64,000 nucleotides of DNA from Blastocatellia bacterium (GCA_016713405.1 JADJPF010000008.1:124001-188000); one strand, 5' to 3'. Numbered from the stretch's first letter, positions 36,089 through 45,859 are shown. Numbers and translations are program-made. Notes: generated by a model from the sequence alone, not told the origin.

Positions 36089-36421
36089 ATGTTTTTACGA
36101 GATTGGGAAATATCAGTTGAGCAGTTAAAAGAACGCTTAGACAATCAAAAACAAAAATTTTTACTTTTAGATATTAGAGAGCCTTTTGAATATGAAATTT
36201 GCCGACTTCCAGCAGCAACATTAATTCCTATGGGTGAAGTTCCTTTACGATTAAGTGAACTTGATGAAGAGCAAGAAATTATTGTCTACTGCCATGCTGG
36301 TGTGCGTAGTGCAAGAGTGGTTATGTGGCTTCGTCAAAATGGTTTTTCTAATGCTAAAAGTTTAGCTGGCGGGATAGATGCTTGGTCTTGTTTGATTGAT
36401 CCAAACGTACCAAGGTATTAA
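36089..36421 (+). CDS. Rhodanese-like sulfurtransferase, copy 2
   Basis: A 110-residue paralogue of the preceding gene with active-site loop CHAGVRS. The two share the layout (ISVEQLKERLDN, DIREPFEYEICRLP, GGIDAW, ID.PNVPRY) but differ in the loop. CHAGVRS is the form usual in MoeZ/ThiF-linked rhodaneses, so the substrates may differ. GGAG lies before the ATG. A 78-base gap separates it from copy 1 and contains a short AT-rich hairpin (CTACCCAACAATTTATTGGGTAG). Confidence 0.92.
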   Translation: MFLRDWEISVEQLKERLDNQKQKFLLLDIREPFEYEICRLPAATLIPMGEVPLRLSELDEEQEIIVYCHAGVRSARVVMWLRQNGFSNAKSLAGGIDAWSCLIDPNVPRY

Positions 36422-36444
36422 AACATAAGCTTAAAATTTTCGTT

Positions 36445-36607
36445 TTATTGCTGTTTAATTTTGCTTAGAGTATCTTCATGGAGAAGATCTTCATAAATTT
36501 TCTCTGTCTTTTGTGCTGCAATCGACCAATTGCAATAGGTTTGTGCATAAGCTATCCCTAAACGGTCGTGTTTCAGTAAAGTTGGTAATGCAATTGCAGC
36601 CCTTTGT
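36445..36607 (-). pseudogene. C-terminal remnant of a GT4-like glycosyltransferase
   Basis: An open stretch of about 53 codons ending in TAA reads AAIALPTLLKHDRLGIAYAQ then TYCNWSIAAQKTEKIYEDLL. This resembles the last helices of family 4 glycosyltransferases (RLG.A...YSW...A.....IYE.LL). No start or catalytic part remains upstream, and an in-frame stop precedes it. The identification is by eye from a short segment. Confidence 0.38.
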
Positions 36608-36716
36608 TAAATCGATGTGCAAACCAAATGCCAACTTTTTTATAACACGACCGAAATAAAATGCTCTTTTATTTTTCAATAAGCTATAAAGCTAATACCA
36701 GATACTAGTTAAATTA

Positions 36717-37208
36717 CTAAGACGCTTTTATTATCATATGTCGGATTTTTTCTAAATCTTTTTGGGCTTTTTCCACTGCTTCTAACATATCACGTCGCTC
36801 TATTTCGCTAATTCTATTATCTGCTACAGCATCTTTAATAATTCCTGAAAGTTCTCCTGTGCTAGCAGCAATAGCTAAAGTGCCTTCCATTAGCTCACTA
36901 CAACTAATTTTCTTAGGCATGTCTGTAGGTTCCAATATTCTTGGAGTTTCAAAACCTAGTTCTGAACACATAGCAAATAAAACTCCATAATCATTAGCTG
37001 CTTCCATTAATTTAAGAGCTTCAATTAAAGAAATATCTCGTCCTTCGCGTGTAGTTTCTACATCGCTAGTTGCACGTCGCAATCGATCATAATTTATACC
37101 TACGGCATCAGCTAATTCTTTCATTTGTCCAGCTTCTTGACGTGGTAGCTGAAAAAGTGCGCGTCTTACATCTTCATAAGTTTTATTTTTTAATTTATCT
37201 TTTTTCAT
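36717..37208 (-). CDS. Small regulator resembling phage CII-type proteins
   Basis: Not firmly recognised. The region near LADAVGINYDRLRRATSD could be a helix-turn-helix. The rest is helical, including AIAASTGELSGIIKDAVADN and ERRDMLEAVEKAQKDLEKI, as in phage regulatory CII-like proteins. It follows the sigma-54 regulator gene on the same strand. A longer start (37241) would overlap that gene by seven bases. The ATG at 37208 is preferred, giving 163 residues. Its linkage suggests a role with the NtrC-type regulator. Confidence 0.6.
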   Translation of the reverse strand: MKKDKLKNKTYEDVRRALFQLPRQEAGQMKELADAVGINYDRLRRATSDVETTREGRDISLIEALKLMEAANDYGVLFAMCSELGFETPRILEPTDMPKKISCSELMEGTLAIAASTGELSGIIKDAVADNRISEIERRDMLEAVEKAQKDLEKIRHMIIKAS

Positions 37209-37234
37209 AATTTTTCCAATATTTTTTGATTTAA

Positions 37235-38638
37235 TTAACAACGAATATTATAAGTCTTTATTTTACTATTAAGTGTAGTAGCATTTAAGCCTAATAATTT
37301 TGCTGCTCGGCTTTGATGCCCACTAGTATAATCTAAAGCTTGTTTAATCAACGAGACTTCAAACCTAGCAACTTCATCATAAAAAGAAACCCCATGCATT
37401 AGGTCAAATTGTCCAAAAAAGCCTCGTCCCCCATTATTTGCTAAAGAAAGTTGAGGGTTTAATATTTCTGGACGTAAACAATCTAACTCTAAATTTTGAG
37501 CGCGTGAAAGTACTACTGCACGTTCAATTGTATGTTCTAATTCCCTAACATTACCGGGCCAGTAATATGCCTCTAATGCTGCTAAGACTTCTGGTTTTAT
37601 TTCTTCACTAATATTTCGCTGATTTTCCTTGTTATATTTATTGATAAAATGTTGAGCAAGTAGTAAAATATCTTCAGTACGTTCTCGTAGTGGAGGTAAG
37701 TCAATAGAAATTACATTTAGACGATAATATAAATCTTCTCTAAAGCGTCCATCTGCAACAGCTTGACGTAAATCTATATTAGTAGCTGCAATAATACGTA
37801 TATCAACTTTACGAGTATGAGTATCACCTAGAGGAATAAACTCTTTTTCTTGAATAACTCTTAGTAGTTTAGATTGAGTTTCTAAGGAAATATTTCCAAT
37901 TTCGTCTAAAAAAATTGATCCACCATCAGCAATATCAAAAAGACCTTTTTTTGCTGCAACTGCACCAGTAAAAGCACCTCTTAAATGACCAAAAAGCTCT
38001 GATTCTAGTAATTCACTAGGAATATTACCAGAATTTACTGTAACAAATTGTCCATGTTCTGATCTTGGGCTAGAAAAATGAATTGCACGAGCAACTAGTT
38101 CTTTACCTGTTCCAGATTCGCCTTGAACTAGCACTGTAGTTTTTGCTGGTGCAACTAGTTCAATTTGTTCTAAAACGGACTGCATTTTTTTACTACGAGC
38201 GATGATTTCACTTTTTTGAGAAGTACGTTTTAAGGTTTTCTTTAGCTCACGTCTTTCTTCATCCTTACGTCTACGAGCAATTCCACTTAGGACAGTATTT
38301 ATAATATGTTCATTTTCAAAAGGTTTACGAATACAACTAAATGCGCCTTGTTGCCAGGCAGACACGGCTGTTTCAAAAGTAGCATAAGCAGTAATCATTA
38401 TTATTATTGCCTCTGAATCAAGCTTTAATAAGCCTTCTAGGGTTTTTAATCCTCCAATTCCTGGCATTGAAACATCAAGTAAAACAACGTCATAGTTTTT
38501 TTGTTGGTAGCGTTCAAGTCCTTCTTCACCAGTTTTTGCTAAATCTACGCGATAACCTTCTTGTGCAAGTAAGCTTTCTAGCACATCTCGCATAATCTCT
38601 TCATCATCAATGACTAATATATTTCCTTTTTTTGCCAT
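37235..38638 (-). CDS. NtrC-family sigma-54-dependent response regulator
   Basis: A 467-residue transcription activator. The N-terminal receiver has the phosphoacceptor Asp55 (VVLLDVSMPG) and ITAYA. The central AAA+ domain has Walker A GESGTGKE, the sigma-54-contacting GAFTGA loop and a Walker B region ending LDEIG. The C-terminal Fis-type helix-turn-helix is HQSRAAKLLGLNATTLNSKI. It should activate sigma-54 promoters when phosphorylated. No histidine kinase gene is adjacent. It starts two bases after the VWFA gene ends, so the two are co-transcribed. Confidence 0.95.
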   Translation of the reverse strand: MAKKGNILVIDDEEIMRDVLESLLAQEGYRVDLAKTGEEGLERYQQKNYDVVLLDVSMPGIGGLKTLEGLLKLDSEAIIIMITAYATFETAVSAWQQGAFSCIRKPFENEHIINTVLSGIARRRKDEERRELKKTLKRTSQKSEIIARSKKMQSVLEQIELVAPAKTTVLVQGESGTGKELVARAIHFSSPRSEHGQFVTVNSGNIPSELLESELFGHLRGAFTGAVAAKKGLFDIADGGSIFLDEIGNISLETQSKLLRVIQEKEFIPLGDTHTRKVDIRIIAATNIDLRQAVADGRFREDLYYRLNVISIDLPPLRERTEDILLLAQHFINKYNKENQRNISEEIKPEVLAALEAYYWPGNVRELEHTIERAVVLSRAQNLELDCLRPEILNPQLSLANNGGRGFFGQFDLMHGVSFYDEVARFEVSLIKQALDYTSGHQSRAAKLLGLNATTLNSKIKTYNIRC

Positions 38639-38640
38639 AA

Positions 38641-39603
38641 TTAACTTTTTGGTTTTGCTCCTTTTTTTCTATTAGCAAAATACCCTGTGCGTGTACGAAC
38701 AATATATTTATATTTCTTATTTGTTAATTTAACTTCTATAGTATGCCAGCGATTATCATCGCTCTTAGATGGATAATATCCTATTGTATACTGAGCGCGT
38801 ACATCACTACAAACTTTCTTAAGTATTGGCAAAATCTCTGCTAGTGAAGTAGGAAAAAAAGTTTCTCCTCCAGACTCTTCTGCAATTTTATTTAGCAATT
38901 TTTTTGCTCTTGGCAAAGTATAGTCAATAAATTTACCATCAGGTGTAACAAAGCCTTCTGGAAATCCTAGTAAATACACTTGTGTATTTGTAGTGCGTAG
39001 TTGATTAATAAGTTGGTCTTTTTCTATTGTACTAGAGCGATCATCCCCGTCAGACATAACAATTAGAGCTTGACGGCGATTTTTAGCATTTAATTCTGCA
39101 TATTGATTAGCTTGGGCAATCCCATCTAATAGAGCAGTTCCCCCGCTGGGTGAAAATTTATCTATAACTTTAGCAGCTTCAACAAAATTTTGTGTAAAAG
39201 GTTGGACAATTTGGATATTTTGATCATCTTTCATATTAATGATAAATACTTCATCTTCTGCACGGCAAAACTTAAGCATTTCCTTTGCTGCTGCCAGTAC
39301 CATAGGCAACTTAAAGCGCATTGAGCCAGAAGTATCTATAACTAAACCAAAACTTATTGGAACATTTTCTTGAGAAAAAAATTCTAATTTTTGCTCTTTT
39401 TTATCCTCATAAACTTGGAAATCTATTTTTGTTAGTTCAGGAATAAAATTTCCACTTTTATCAACTACTGCAATATCTAGTAAAACAACTTCTGTTGAAT
39501 CACTAAATAGTATTTCTTCGTTAGTTTTTTCAACTGTTTGTTGAGCAAAAGCTGTATTAACAAAAATTACTAATGTGATTATTAATAAATAAATTTTTTG
39601 CAT
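38641..39603 (-). CDS. VWFA-related protein of the Acidobacteria type
   Basis: A 320-residue secreted protein: a signal peptide (residues 1-20, ending in AFA) followed by a von Willebrand A domain. The MIDAS motif is DTSGSMRFK, with a later MSDGDDRSS, and the protein ends in QYTIGYYPSK and VRTRTGYFA. This layout matches the VWFA-related family (TIGR03436) described from Acidobacteria. The family is thought to bind proteins through a divalent cation. It heads the operon with the sigma-54 regulator and may act as its extracytoplasmic partner, but that is inference. Confidence 0.92.
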   Translation of the reverse strand: MQKIYLLIITLVIFVNTAFAQQTVEKTNEEILFSDSTEVVLLDIAVVDKSGNFIPELTKIDFQVYEDKKEQKLEFFSQENVPISFGLVIDTSGSMRFKLPMVLAAAKEMLKFCRAEDEVFIINMKDDQNIQIVQPFTQNFVEAAKVIDKFSPSGGTALLDGIAQANQYAELNAKNRRQALIVMSDGDDRSSTIEKDQLINQLRTTNTQVYLLGFPEGFVTPDGKFIDYTLPRAKKLLNKIAEESGGETFFPTSLAEILPILKKVCSDVRAQYTIGYYPSKSDDNRWHTIEVKLTNKKYKYIVRTRTGYFANRKKGAKPKS

Positions 39604-39681
39604 TTCTTTTTGATTACAACTATAAATAAATCGTTGGCAATGAATTGTAGTTAAGCACTATAGACAGTGGACTACTATAAT

Positions 39682-41448
39682 TTACTTTTTGTTTAACTCA
39701 ACAGTAATAGAATCAATTTTATTTTTTGCTGTTAGAGCGGTTTCTGAATTAGGATCTAGTTCTATTGCTTTTTGCAAGTACATAATAGCCTGTTCTTTAT
39801 CCACTTTATAACTATAAACTAAACCTAAATTGTAATACCCTACAGCAGCAGTAGAAGAAAGTGTAGCAAGTTCAATCATTTGCCTAAATTCTGCTTCAGC
39901 ACGGATAAAATCTTCTTTGCGCCCATAAAGCCTACCTAATTGTTTATGTATCCCAGCATTTTTTGGACAAACTTTTTTGGCTTCTTCATAGTAGCTAATA
40001 GCTTGTTCATATAAATTACTATTGATATTTAATCTTCCCAATTCTAAGTTAGCAGTACAAGATTGAGGAATTCTTTCTTTAACAAAAGACCAAAATTGCC
40101 ATTCATCCACCCAAATATAATTTTGATTTATAGTAATAATCATTAGTATTATAAAAATTGTTAGAGTTGATAACAGTGGCAAAATATGAATTTTTGTAGT
40201 TATTTCTTGTTTATCATTTTTTACAACTAATTTCTCATTAAAAATCAGCATACATTGGCCTAATAGTAAACCTGCTCCAATTAATGAAAAATAAAGATAA
40301 CGGTCTTGTACCAAATTTTCTGGTGGAAAAGCATAAATATTTAATGCTGGTAATAAAGGGACAATAACCCAAATTAAAGCAACTCTTATAAGGACATTAT
40401 TCCAAGCCTTTATTAAAAAGAAACTTGCTAGCAGTAATAATAATATTATTGGTAGATAAAAGTTTGATAGAGTTGGTTCATAAATATAAGTTACTGGGGA
40501 AAAAGGTTTTAAGTCAACTGGACAAACTAAAATTTTCAAATAATTAATAATAATATTTGGTAAACTAAAAATAATAATTGAATAAGGATTGCTAGCATCT
40601 ACAAAATTTTGATTAATTTCTGGGCGGATTCTTCCCAAAGAGCTAAATTTAGCAAATATATAAATAAATGTAACCAAAACAAAGGGTAACGCTCTAATAA
40701 AGCAATTGAAAAGATGGTTAATCCAGGCTAGCTTATGCCTTAATAAAAATACTTCATAACTAAGAAGTAATATTGCTAATGCTATTGCCGGTTCCTTTGT
40801 AAATAAAGCTAACCCATAAAAAAATGCACTTACAATTATCAAAAAAATAAATCTTTTGTCTTTTAATGCAAATTCTCTAGCTTTTAAATAAACCAGTAAG
40901 GCAAGAAAAATTTTAATTGCAAGTAAAGCATTAACATAAGCAGAAATCCATGCAACGGACTCTGATTGCACAGGATGTATTGCAAACACCATAGATGCAA
41001 CTAAAGAAAGAAGATTTACCCATTTTTTATAGTCTAGTAACTCTATTTTTTCTAACGTAGTACGTATAACTTTGTAAGCTAAACCTGTAGCAATAACATG
41101 CAACATAACACAAGTAAGATGCCATTTCCATGCACTAACTTTTGCATACGTATATATAACCATTAACTCAACAACTGAGATTGGACGATAATAAAATGAG
41201 TCTTTTTTTTCTTCTGATCTAAGATGATTTGTAAGGGATGTCCAAAAATCTGAAGTAAATACTTGTTTTAGATTATCAAGGCTCCAATCACCTAACATTT
41301 TTTCTGCTTTAACTACATGATAAATATCATCATAAACAAACCCAAAACTCACAGTATTAATAAAACAAATAAATGCTAATAAACAAGGAACTATCCACAA
41401 GTATTTTTTATTGTTTTCTAATAAGATATCTATTTTATCTACTAACAT
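39682..41448 (-). CDS. Multi-pass membrane protein with C-terminal TPRs (TMTC/PMT-like)
   Basis: A 588-residue protein. About ten transmembrane helices fill residues 15-440, with a DD pair after the first helix (GFVYDDIYHV), as in GT-C O-mannosyltransferases and TMTC proteins. The conserved HPVQSESVAWISAYVNALLA after the fourth helix is typical of the TMTC-like family. The last 130 residues hold three TPR units, for example YEQAISYYEEAKKVCPKNAG and GYYNLGLVYSYKVDKEQAI. A glycosyl-transfer role is likely by family, while the acceptor is unknown. It would sit in the inner membrane with the TPRs on one face. Confidence 0.85.
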   Translation of the reverse strand: MLVDKIDILLENNKKYLWIVPCLLAFICFINTVSFGFVYDDIYHVVKAEKMLGDWSLDNLKQVFTSDFWTSLTNHLRSEEKKDSFYYRPISVVELMVIYTYAKVSAWKWHLTCVMLHVIATGLAYKVIRTTLEKIELLDYKKWVNLLSLVASMVFAIHPVQSESVAWISAYVNALLAIKIFLALLVYLKAREFALKDKRFIFLIIVSAFFYGLALFTKEPAIALAILLLSYEVFLLRHKLAWINHLFNCFIRALPFVLVTFIYIFAKFSSLGRIRPEINQNFVDASNPYSIIIFSLPNIIINYLKILVCPVDLKPFSPVTYIYEPTLSNFYLPIILLLLLASFFLIKAWNNVLIRVALIWVIVPLLPALNIYAFPPENLVQDRYLYFSLIGAGLLLGQCMLIFNEKLVVKNDKQEITTKIHILPLLSTLTIFIILMIITINQNYIWVDEWQFWSFVKERIPQSCTANLELGRLNINSNLYEQAISYYEEAKKVCPKNAGIHKQLGRLYGRKEDFIRAEAEFRQMIELATLSSTAAVGYYNLGLVYSYKVDKEQAIMYLQKAIELDPNSETALTAKNKIDSITVELNKK

Positions 41449-41521
41449 TTTATTTCCAATCTAGTATTTTTATATTGGAGCTAACTAGCTAAATAATCAA
41501 AAGGATTTGGTTAACTATCTA

Positions 41522-41884
41522 TTAATTATCTATTAATTTTGTATCAATCAAATACTCTTCTACCACTTTGCCATTTATTAAATGTTCTTGAATAATGCGT
41601 TCTATTACTGATGGAGTGCAGGAATGATACCAAACCCCGTCAGGATAGACGACCGCTATAGGGCCCATTTCACAGATTTGGAGACAATTGGCTTTAGTTC
41701 GACAAATTCCGCCTTCTCTACTTAAATTTAAGATTTTTAGACGTTTTTTTAGATATTCCCAAGACTCTAGTCCTAGGTCTTTTTCGCAGCATTTTGGTTT
41801 ACTTTGATCAGCACATAAGAAAATATGTCGTTTAATTTTATCAATCCCTAAGAGTTCTACTTTTTTTTGTAATTTTTCATCCAT
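41522..41884 (-). CDS. Thioredoxin-like [2Fe-2S] ferredoxin
   Basis: A 120-residue protein. The cluster ligands are likely Cys residues in HIFLCADQSKPKCC and GGICRTKANCLQICEMGPIA, followed by VVYPDGVWYHSCTP. This is the pattern of (2Fe-2S) ferredoxins of the thioredoxin fold (Aquifex Fd type, NuoE-like), which transfer single electrons. Two ATGs are possible. AGGGA lies seven bases ahead of the second (41884), so it is chosen over 41902. The partner enzyme is not evident. Confidence 0.87.
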   Translation of the reverse strand: MDEKLQKKVELLGIDKIKRHIFLCADQSKPKCCEKDLGLESWEYLKKRLKILNLSREGGICRTKANCLQICEMGPIAVVYPDGVWYHSCTPSVIERIIQEHLINGKVVEEYLIDTKLIDN

Positions 41885-42025
41885 AAGTCTTTCCCTCAAC
41901 ATAAAAAAGCTTATAATGGCATAACTGGTAAAATCAAAATATTATCAAAATATCTTATTAAAAACTATAAAAGTATAAATTACACATATATAAACCATAT
42001 TACTTAATAGTAATTCTTAGGCAAA

Positions 42026-45000
42026 ATGGGGCTAGCAACAGGAAAATTTATTGGTACTAACCGCTTTTTGATCCAACGTCGTTTGGGATCAGGCGGATTT
42101 GGTATAGTTTTCCAAGCCTATGATATACAACAGGACGAAATTGTTGCATTAAAAATCTTACAACAATGGAATGGTGAAGCACTTTTTGAATTAAAAAAAG
42201 AATTTCGCTCATTAGCAAATATAAATCACCCTAATTTAGTTACTTTATATGAGCTATTTTCTGAAGAGTCAGAATGGTTTTTTACTATGGAATTAGTTGT
42301 AGGAAAACCTTTTCTTGATTATATAAAACAAGATCCATCCATTTTAGTTAGTCAAGAAGAAACCTCTGTAGCAGCTACCATAAAAACCGATATTAAAAAC
42401 CTCACTAACTTTAGCGATACATTAAAAACTGATCCTACTACTTACACATATAAACAAAATAGCTTTCTGCCCAATATAACTAATTTGCGCTTGGCAATGC
42501 ACCAGTTAGTTTTAGGTATTGACTCACTACATCAAGCCAATAAATTACACTGTGACATTAAACCTTCTAATGTACTAGTAACTAATCAAGGTCAAGTAAA
42601 AATTCTAGATTTTGGGCTAGTAAGAGAACAAACTAATAATAATCACCCATTAGAAGGGAAAATTGCTGGAACTCCTGCTTATATGTCACCTGAGCAAGGT
42701 TTAGGTAAAGAGCTATCTGCTGCCTCGGATTGGTATAGTGTTGGAATAATGCTTTATCAAGCATTAACAGGGCTTTTACCTTTTAGCGGTTCACTCAAAC
42801 AAATTTTAATGGACAAAGTTATAAGCAAGTTCCCTGCTCCAAATATTGTTGTTCCAGAACTACCAAAAGACCTTTGTGATTTGTGCTTGGATTTAATGAG
42901 GCATAAGCCAGAAAAACGCCCTTCTGCTAAAGAAATTTTAGCTCGGCTAGCAGCACCTAATTTAGAGCAAAAAATTGAAAGCAAAACACTAGAAAATTTC
43001 TTTGTAACTGCTCCTAATCAAGAAATTCCATTTATAGGCCGGCAACTGGAGTTAAATCTATTAGAAGAAGCCTTTCTAAAAGTTAAAAATCAAAATACTG
43101 CACTAACGGTTTTTGTGCATGGTAGCTCTGGACAAGGTAAAAGTACCCTTGTTAGACATTTTTTAGATGAACTGCAAGGTAAAGAACCAAATCTTTTAGT
43201 TTTATCTGGCCGCTGTTATCAACAAGAGTCTATTCCTTATAAAACTTTTGATAGCATTATTGATGGTTTAAGCCAACACTTAAAACATTTACCTAACACA
43301 ATAAATTTACCTAATCCCCCAGGAATAATTGCATTAACTCGTCTATTTCCTGTACTTCAACAAGTAGATGAGCTTCAAAATAAAAATAGTTCTATAACTC
43401 CTAGTTCTCAAGAACTGCGTCGGCGTGCATTTACCGCTTTAAGAGAATTAATATCTTGGTTAGCAAAACAAACCCCATTAATTTTATACATAGATGATTT
43501 GCAATGGGGTGATATAGATAGTGTTAGCCTTATAGCAGACATACTTTCTCCTCCTAATCCTCCACCAATGCTGCTAATTGCTACTTATCGGACGGAAGAA
43601 ACAGAATCTAGTCCCTTACTTCGTAAATTATTACCACTAGCGCAAATAGGTAAATTGTCACAAGTGCAAAAAATAGAAGTTAAAGAATTTGATCTTGAGC
43701 AAGCACAACAATTAGTAGTCTCTTTATTAAATAAAAAGCTGTTGGCCGCCTTTTCTAAAAATCAGTTACCAATAGAAAATATTATTAAAGATTCAAATGG
43801 TAGCCCATTTTTTATTATTGAACTGGCTCGCTTTTTACAAAATAGTGAGGCATCAGCCGATGATATCCATACTTTTGCTACTAATACTTTAGATCAAGCC
43901 TTAAAGCAACGGATCTTTCAACTACCTGACGCAGCAAAAGAATTGTTAGAAATAGTGGCTGTAGCTGGTCAGCCAATTAAACTTGAAGTAATTAAAAAAT
44001 TATTAAAAGAAAAACTTAAAAAACATGGCTCTTTGCTACTTCTTCGCACTAATTATTTAATTCGAGTTAGAGAAACTCAAAATCAGGAAGAAATAGAAAC
44101 TTATCATGACCGGATTAGAGAAACTATCCTAGGCTATTTAGAAAAACAGACATTAAAACATTATCACCTTAATTTAGCTTTAACTTTAGAAAAAGATTCT
44201 GACACCGCCCCAGAAAGATTAATGCGTCATTTTCATCAAGCAGAAAATTATCAAACTGCTTATAACTATGCTTTAACGGCTGCTAGTAATGCTAGTCAAG
44301 CCCTAGCCTTTGATCAAGCTGCTGAAGTCTACCAATTTATTTTAGAGCTAATTGATAATAAACAAATTAATGTAAATTCTAATGAGCTTCATAATTTAAG
44401 AATAAAATTAGGTGACTCGCTTACTAATGCTGGACGCGGTAAACAGGCAGCTTTAGCCTATTTGCTAGCTGCTGATAATGCTACTAATCAAGAAGAAGTT
44501 GTAGAGCTAAAACGCCGCGCTGCTGAAGAATTATTAATTAGTGGTCATATAAAAGAAGGATCTATTCTACTAAATACAATCCTAAAATTACTAGGAATGA
44601 AATTAGCTAAAACCCGTAAACATGCTTTTATCTCGCTACTTTATCAACGCTTAAAATTAAAACTACGAGGTCTAGCTTTTAAGCAACGTAAGGAGTCTGA
44701 AATTTCTAGTTTAGATTTACTTAAAATAGATACTTGCTGGTCAGTTTCCCTAGGTCTTAGTATGGTAGATACAATGCGAGGGGCAGATTTTCAAGTACAT
44801 CAGCTTTTATTAGCCTTAAAAGCGGGCGAACCTTTTCGCATATCACGTGCTTTAGCTTTTGAAGCTACTTATTGTGCTACGGCTGGAAAAACTTCCTACC
44901 AACAAAGTAAACAAATTCTACAAATAGCAAAAAATTTAGCTGAAGAAACTGCTAACCCCTATGCTATTAGTTTAAGTTTTTTTCTTGATGCTGTTATCGA

Positions 45001-45859
45001 ATTTTTAAATGGTAATTGGCAACAATCTTATGAGCTTGATATAAAAGCAGAAAAGTCCCTTCGTGATAATTGCACTGGTGTTCAATGGGAGTTGGACGGC
45101 GTTAATGTTAATATGCTACATAATTTACTTTTTTTAGGTAAATTACAAGAAGCATCAGAACGACTACCAATTTTACTTAATGAAGCTCAAAGACGTGGTG
45201 ATATTTACGCTAAAAGTATTTTATCTTATAGAATCTCCTATTTTTTACATCTAGTTGGAGATGAACCAGAAAAAGCTATAGAAGAATTAACCGAAATTGC
45301 TCAATTTTGGATTAGTAAGGAATTTTACCAGCAACATTTTTATATCCTACTAGCTAAAATAGAAACAGAACTTTATCAAGGCAATTCTCAAAGAGCATGG
45401 GATTTTATATTGAAGTATCAAACTACAATAAAAACATCTTTTATTATTAATCCACAAATTCTAAGAGTATTTTGGTTTTTTGCGTTTGCTCGTACCGCAT
45501 TAGCAATGTTTGCTAAAACAACTAATAATTCCTTTCTAAAACTAGCCGAACAAAAAGCTAAAGCCTTGCAAAAAGAACAAGTTGCTTGGAGTAATGCTTT
45601 TGGTTTATCTATTGAAGCATCAATAATGTATTACAAAAAAAACTTGTCTCAAGCTATTGAACTGTTGAAAAAAGCAGAAGAAGTTTTCCTTTCAGCCAAC
45701 ATGCAGTTATACGCAATTGTTGCTTATCGTCAATGTGGCGCATTGTTGGCAAATGAAACAGGCAAAAAAATGATTAAAACAGCCAATGACTACTTGCTAT
45801 CACAACAAGTTAAATGTTTAGACAAATTTACTCAGCTTTTAATTCCAATTAAAGAATAA
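42026..45859 (+). CDS. Giant Ser/Thr protein kinase-ATPase-TPR protein with an HCD loop
   Basis: A 1277-residue paralogue of the protein at 12624-16505. The kinase domain has LGSGGFG, VALKIL, DFG and GTPAYMSPEQ. The catalytic loop reads LHCDIKPSN, so Cys176 replaces the usual Arg of HRD (a non-RD kinase); Asp177 is retained. The ATPase follows (GSSGQGKS near residue 370, LILYIDDLQWGD) and then helical TPR-like repeats to the end. Regulation by activation-loop phosphorylation normally needs the HRD Arg, so this kinase may be constitutively active or controlled through the ATPase. It is cytoplasmic, with no membrane segment. No clear ribosome site precedes the ATG. Confidence 0.92.
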   Translation: MGLATGKFIGTNRFLIQRRLGSGGFGIVFQAYDIQQDEIVALKILQQWNGEALFELKKEFRSLANINHPNLVTLYELFSEESEWFFTMELVVGKPFLDYIKQDPSILVSQEETSVAATIKTDIKNLTNFSDTLKTDPTTYTYKQNSFLPNITNLRLAMHQLVLGIDSLHQANKLHCDIKPSNVLVTNQGQVKILDFGLVREQTNNNHPLEGKIAGTPAYMSPEQGLGKELSAASDWYSVGIMLYQALTGLLPFSGSLKQILMDKVISKFPAPNIVVPELPKDLCDLCLDLMRHKPEKRPSAKEILARLAAPNLEQKIESKTLENFFVTAPNQEIPFIGRQLELNLLEEAFLKVKNQNTALTVFVHGSSGQGKSTLVRHFLDELQGKEPNLLVLSGRCYQQESIPYKTFDSIIDGLSQHLKHLPNTINLPNPPGIIALTRLFPVLQQVDELQNKNSSITPSSQELRRRAFTALRELISWLAKQTPLILYIDDLQWGDIDSVSLIADILSPPNPPPMLLIATYRTEETESSPLLRKLLPLAQIGKLSQVQKIEVKEFDLEQAQQLVVSLLNKKLLAAFSKNQLPIENIIKDSNGSPFFIIELARFLQNSEASADDIHTFATNTLDQALKQRIFQLPDAAKELLEIVAVAGQPIKLEVIKKLLKEKLKKHGSLLLLRTNYLIRVRETQNQEEIETYHDRIRETILGYLEKQTLKHYHLNLALTLEKDSDTAPERLMRHFHQAENYQTAYNYALTAASNASQALAFDQAAEVYQFILELIDNKQINVNSNELHNLRIKLGDSLTNAGRGKQAALAYLLAADNATNQEEVVELKRRAAEELLISGHIKEGSILLNTILKLLGMKLAKTRKHAFISLLYQRLKLKLRGLAFKQRKESEISSLDLLKIDTCWSVSLGLSMVDTMRGADFQVHQLLLALKAGEPFRISRALAFEATYCATAGKTSYQQSKQILQIAKNLAEETANPYAISLSFFLDAVIEFLNGNWQQSYELDIKAEKSLRDNCTGVQWELDGVNVNMLHNLLFLGKLQEASERLPILLNEAQRRGDIYAKSILSYRISYFLHLVGDEPEKAIEELTEIAQFWISKEFYQQHFYILLAKIETELYQGNSQRAWDFILKYQTTIKTSFIINPQILRVFWFFAFARTALAMFAKTTNNSFLKLAEQKAKALQKEQVAWSNAFGLSIEASIMYYKKNLSQAIELLKKAEEVFLSANMQLYAIVAYRQCGALLANETGKKMIKTANDYLLSQQVKCLDKFTQLLIPIKE

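Noticed and set aside
36491..36679. 62-codon minus-strand open frame
   Set aside because: Overlaps the glycosyltransferase-like scrap in a different frame and has no conserved pattern.
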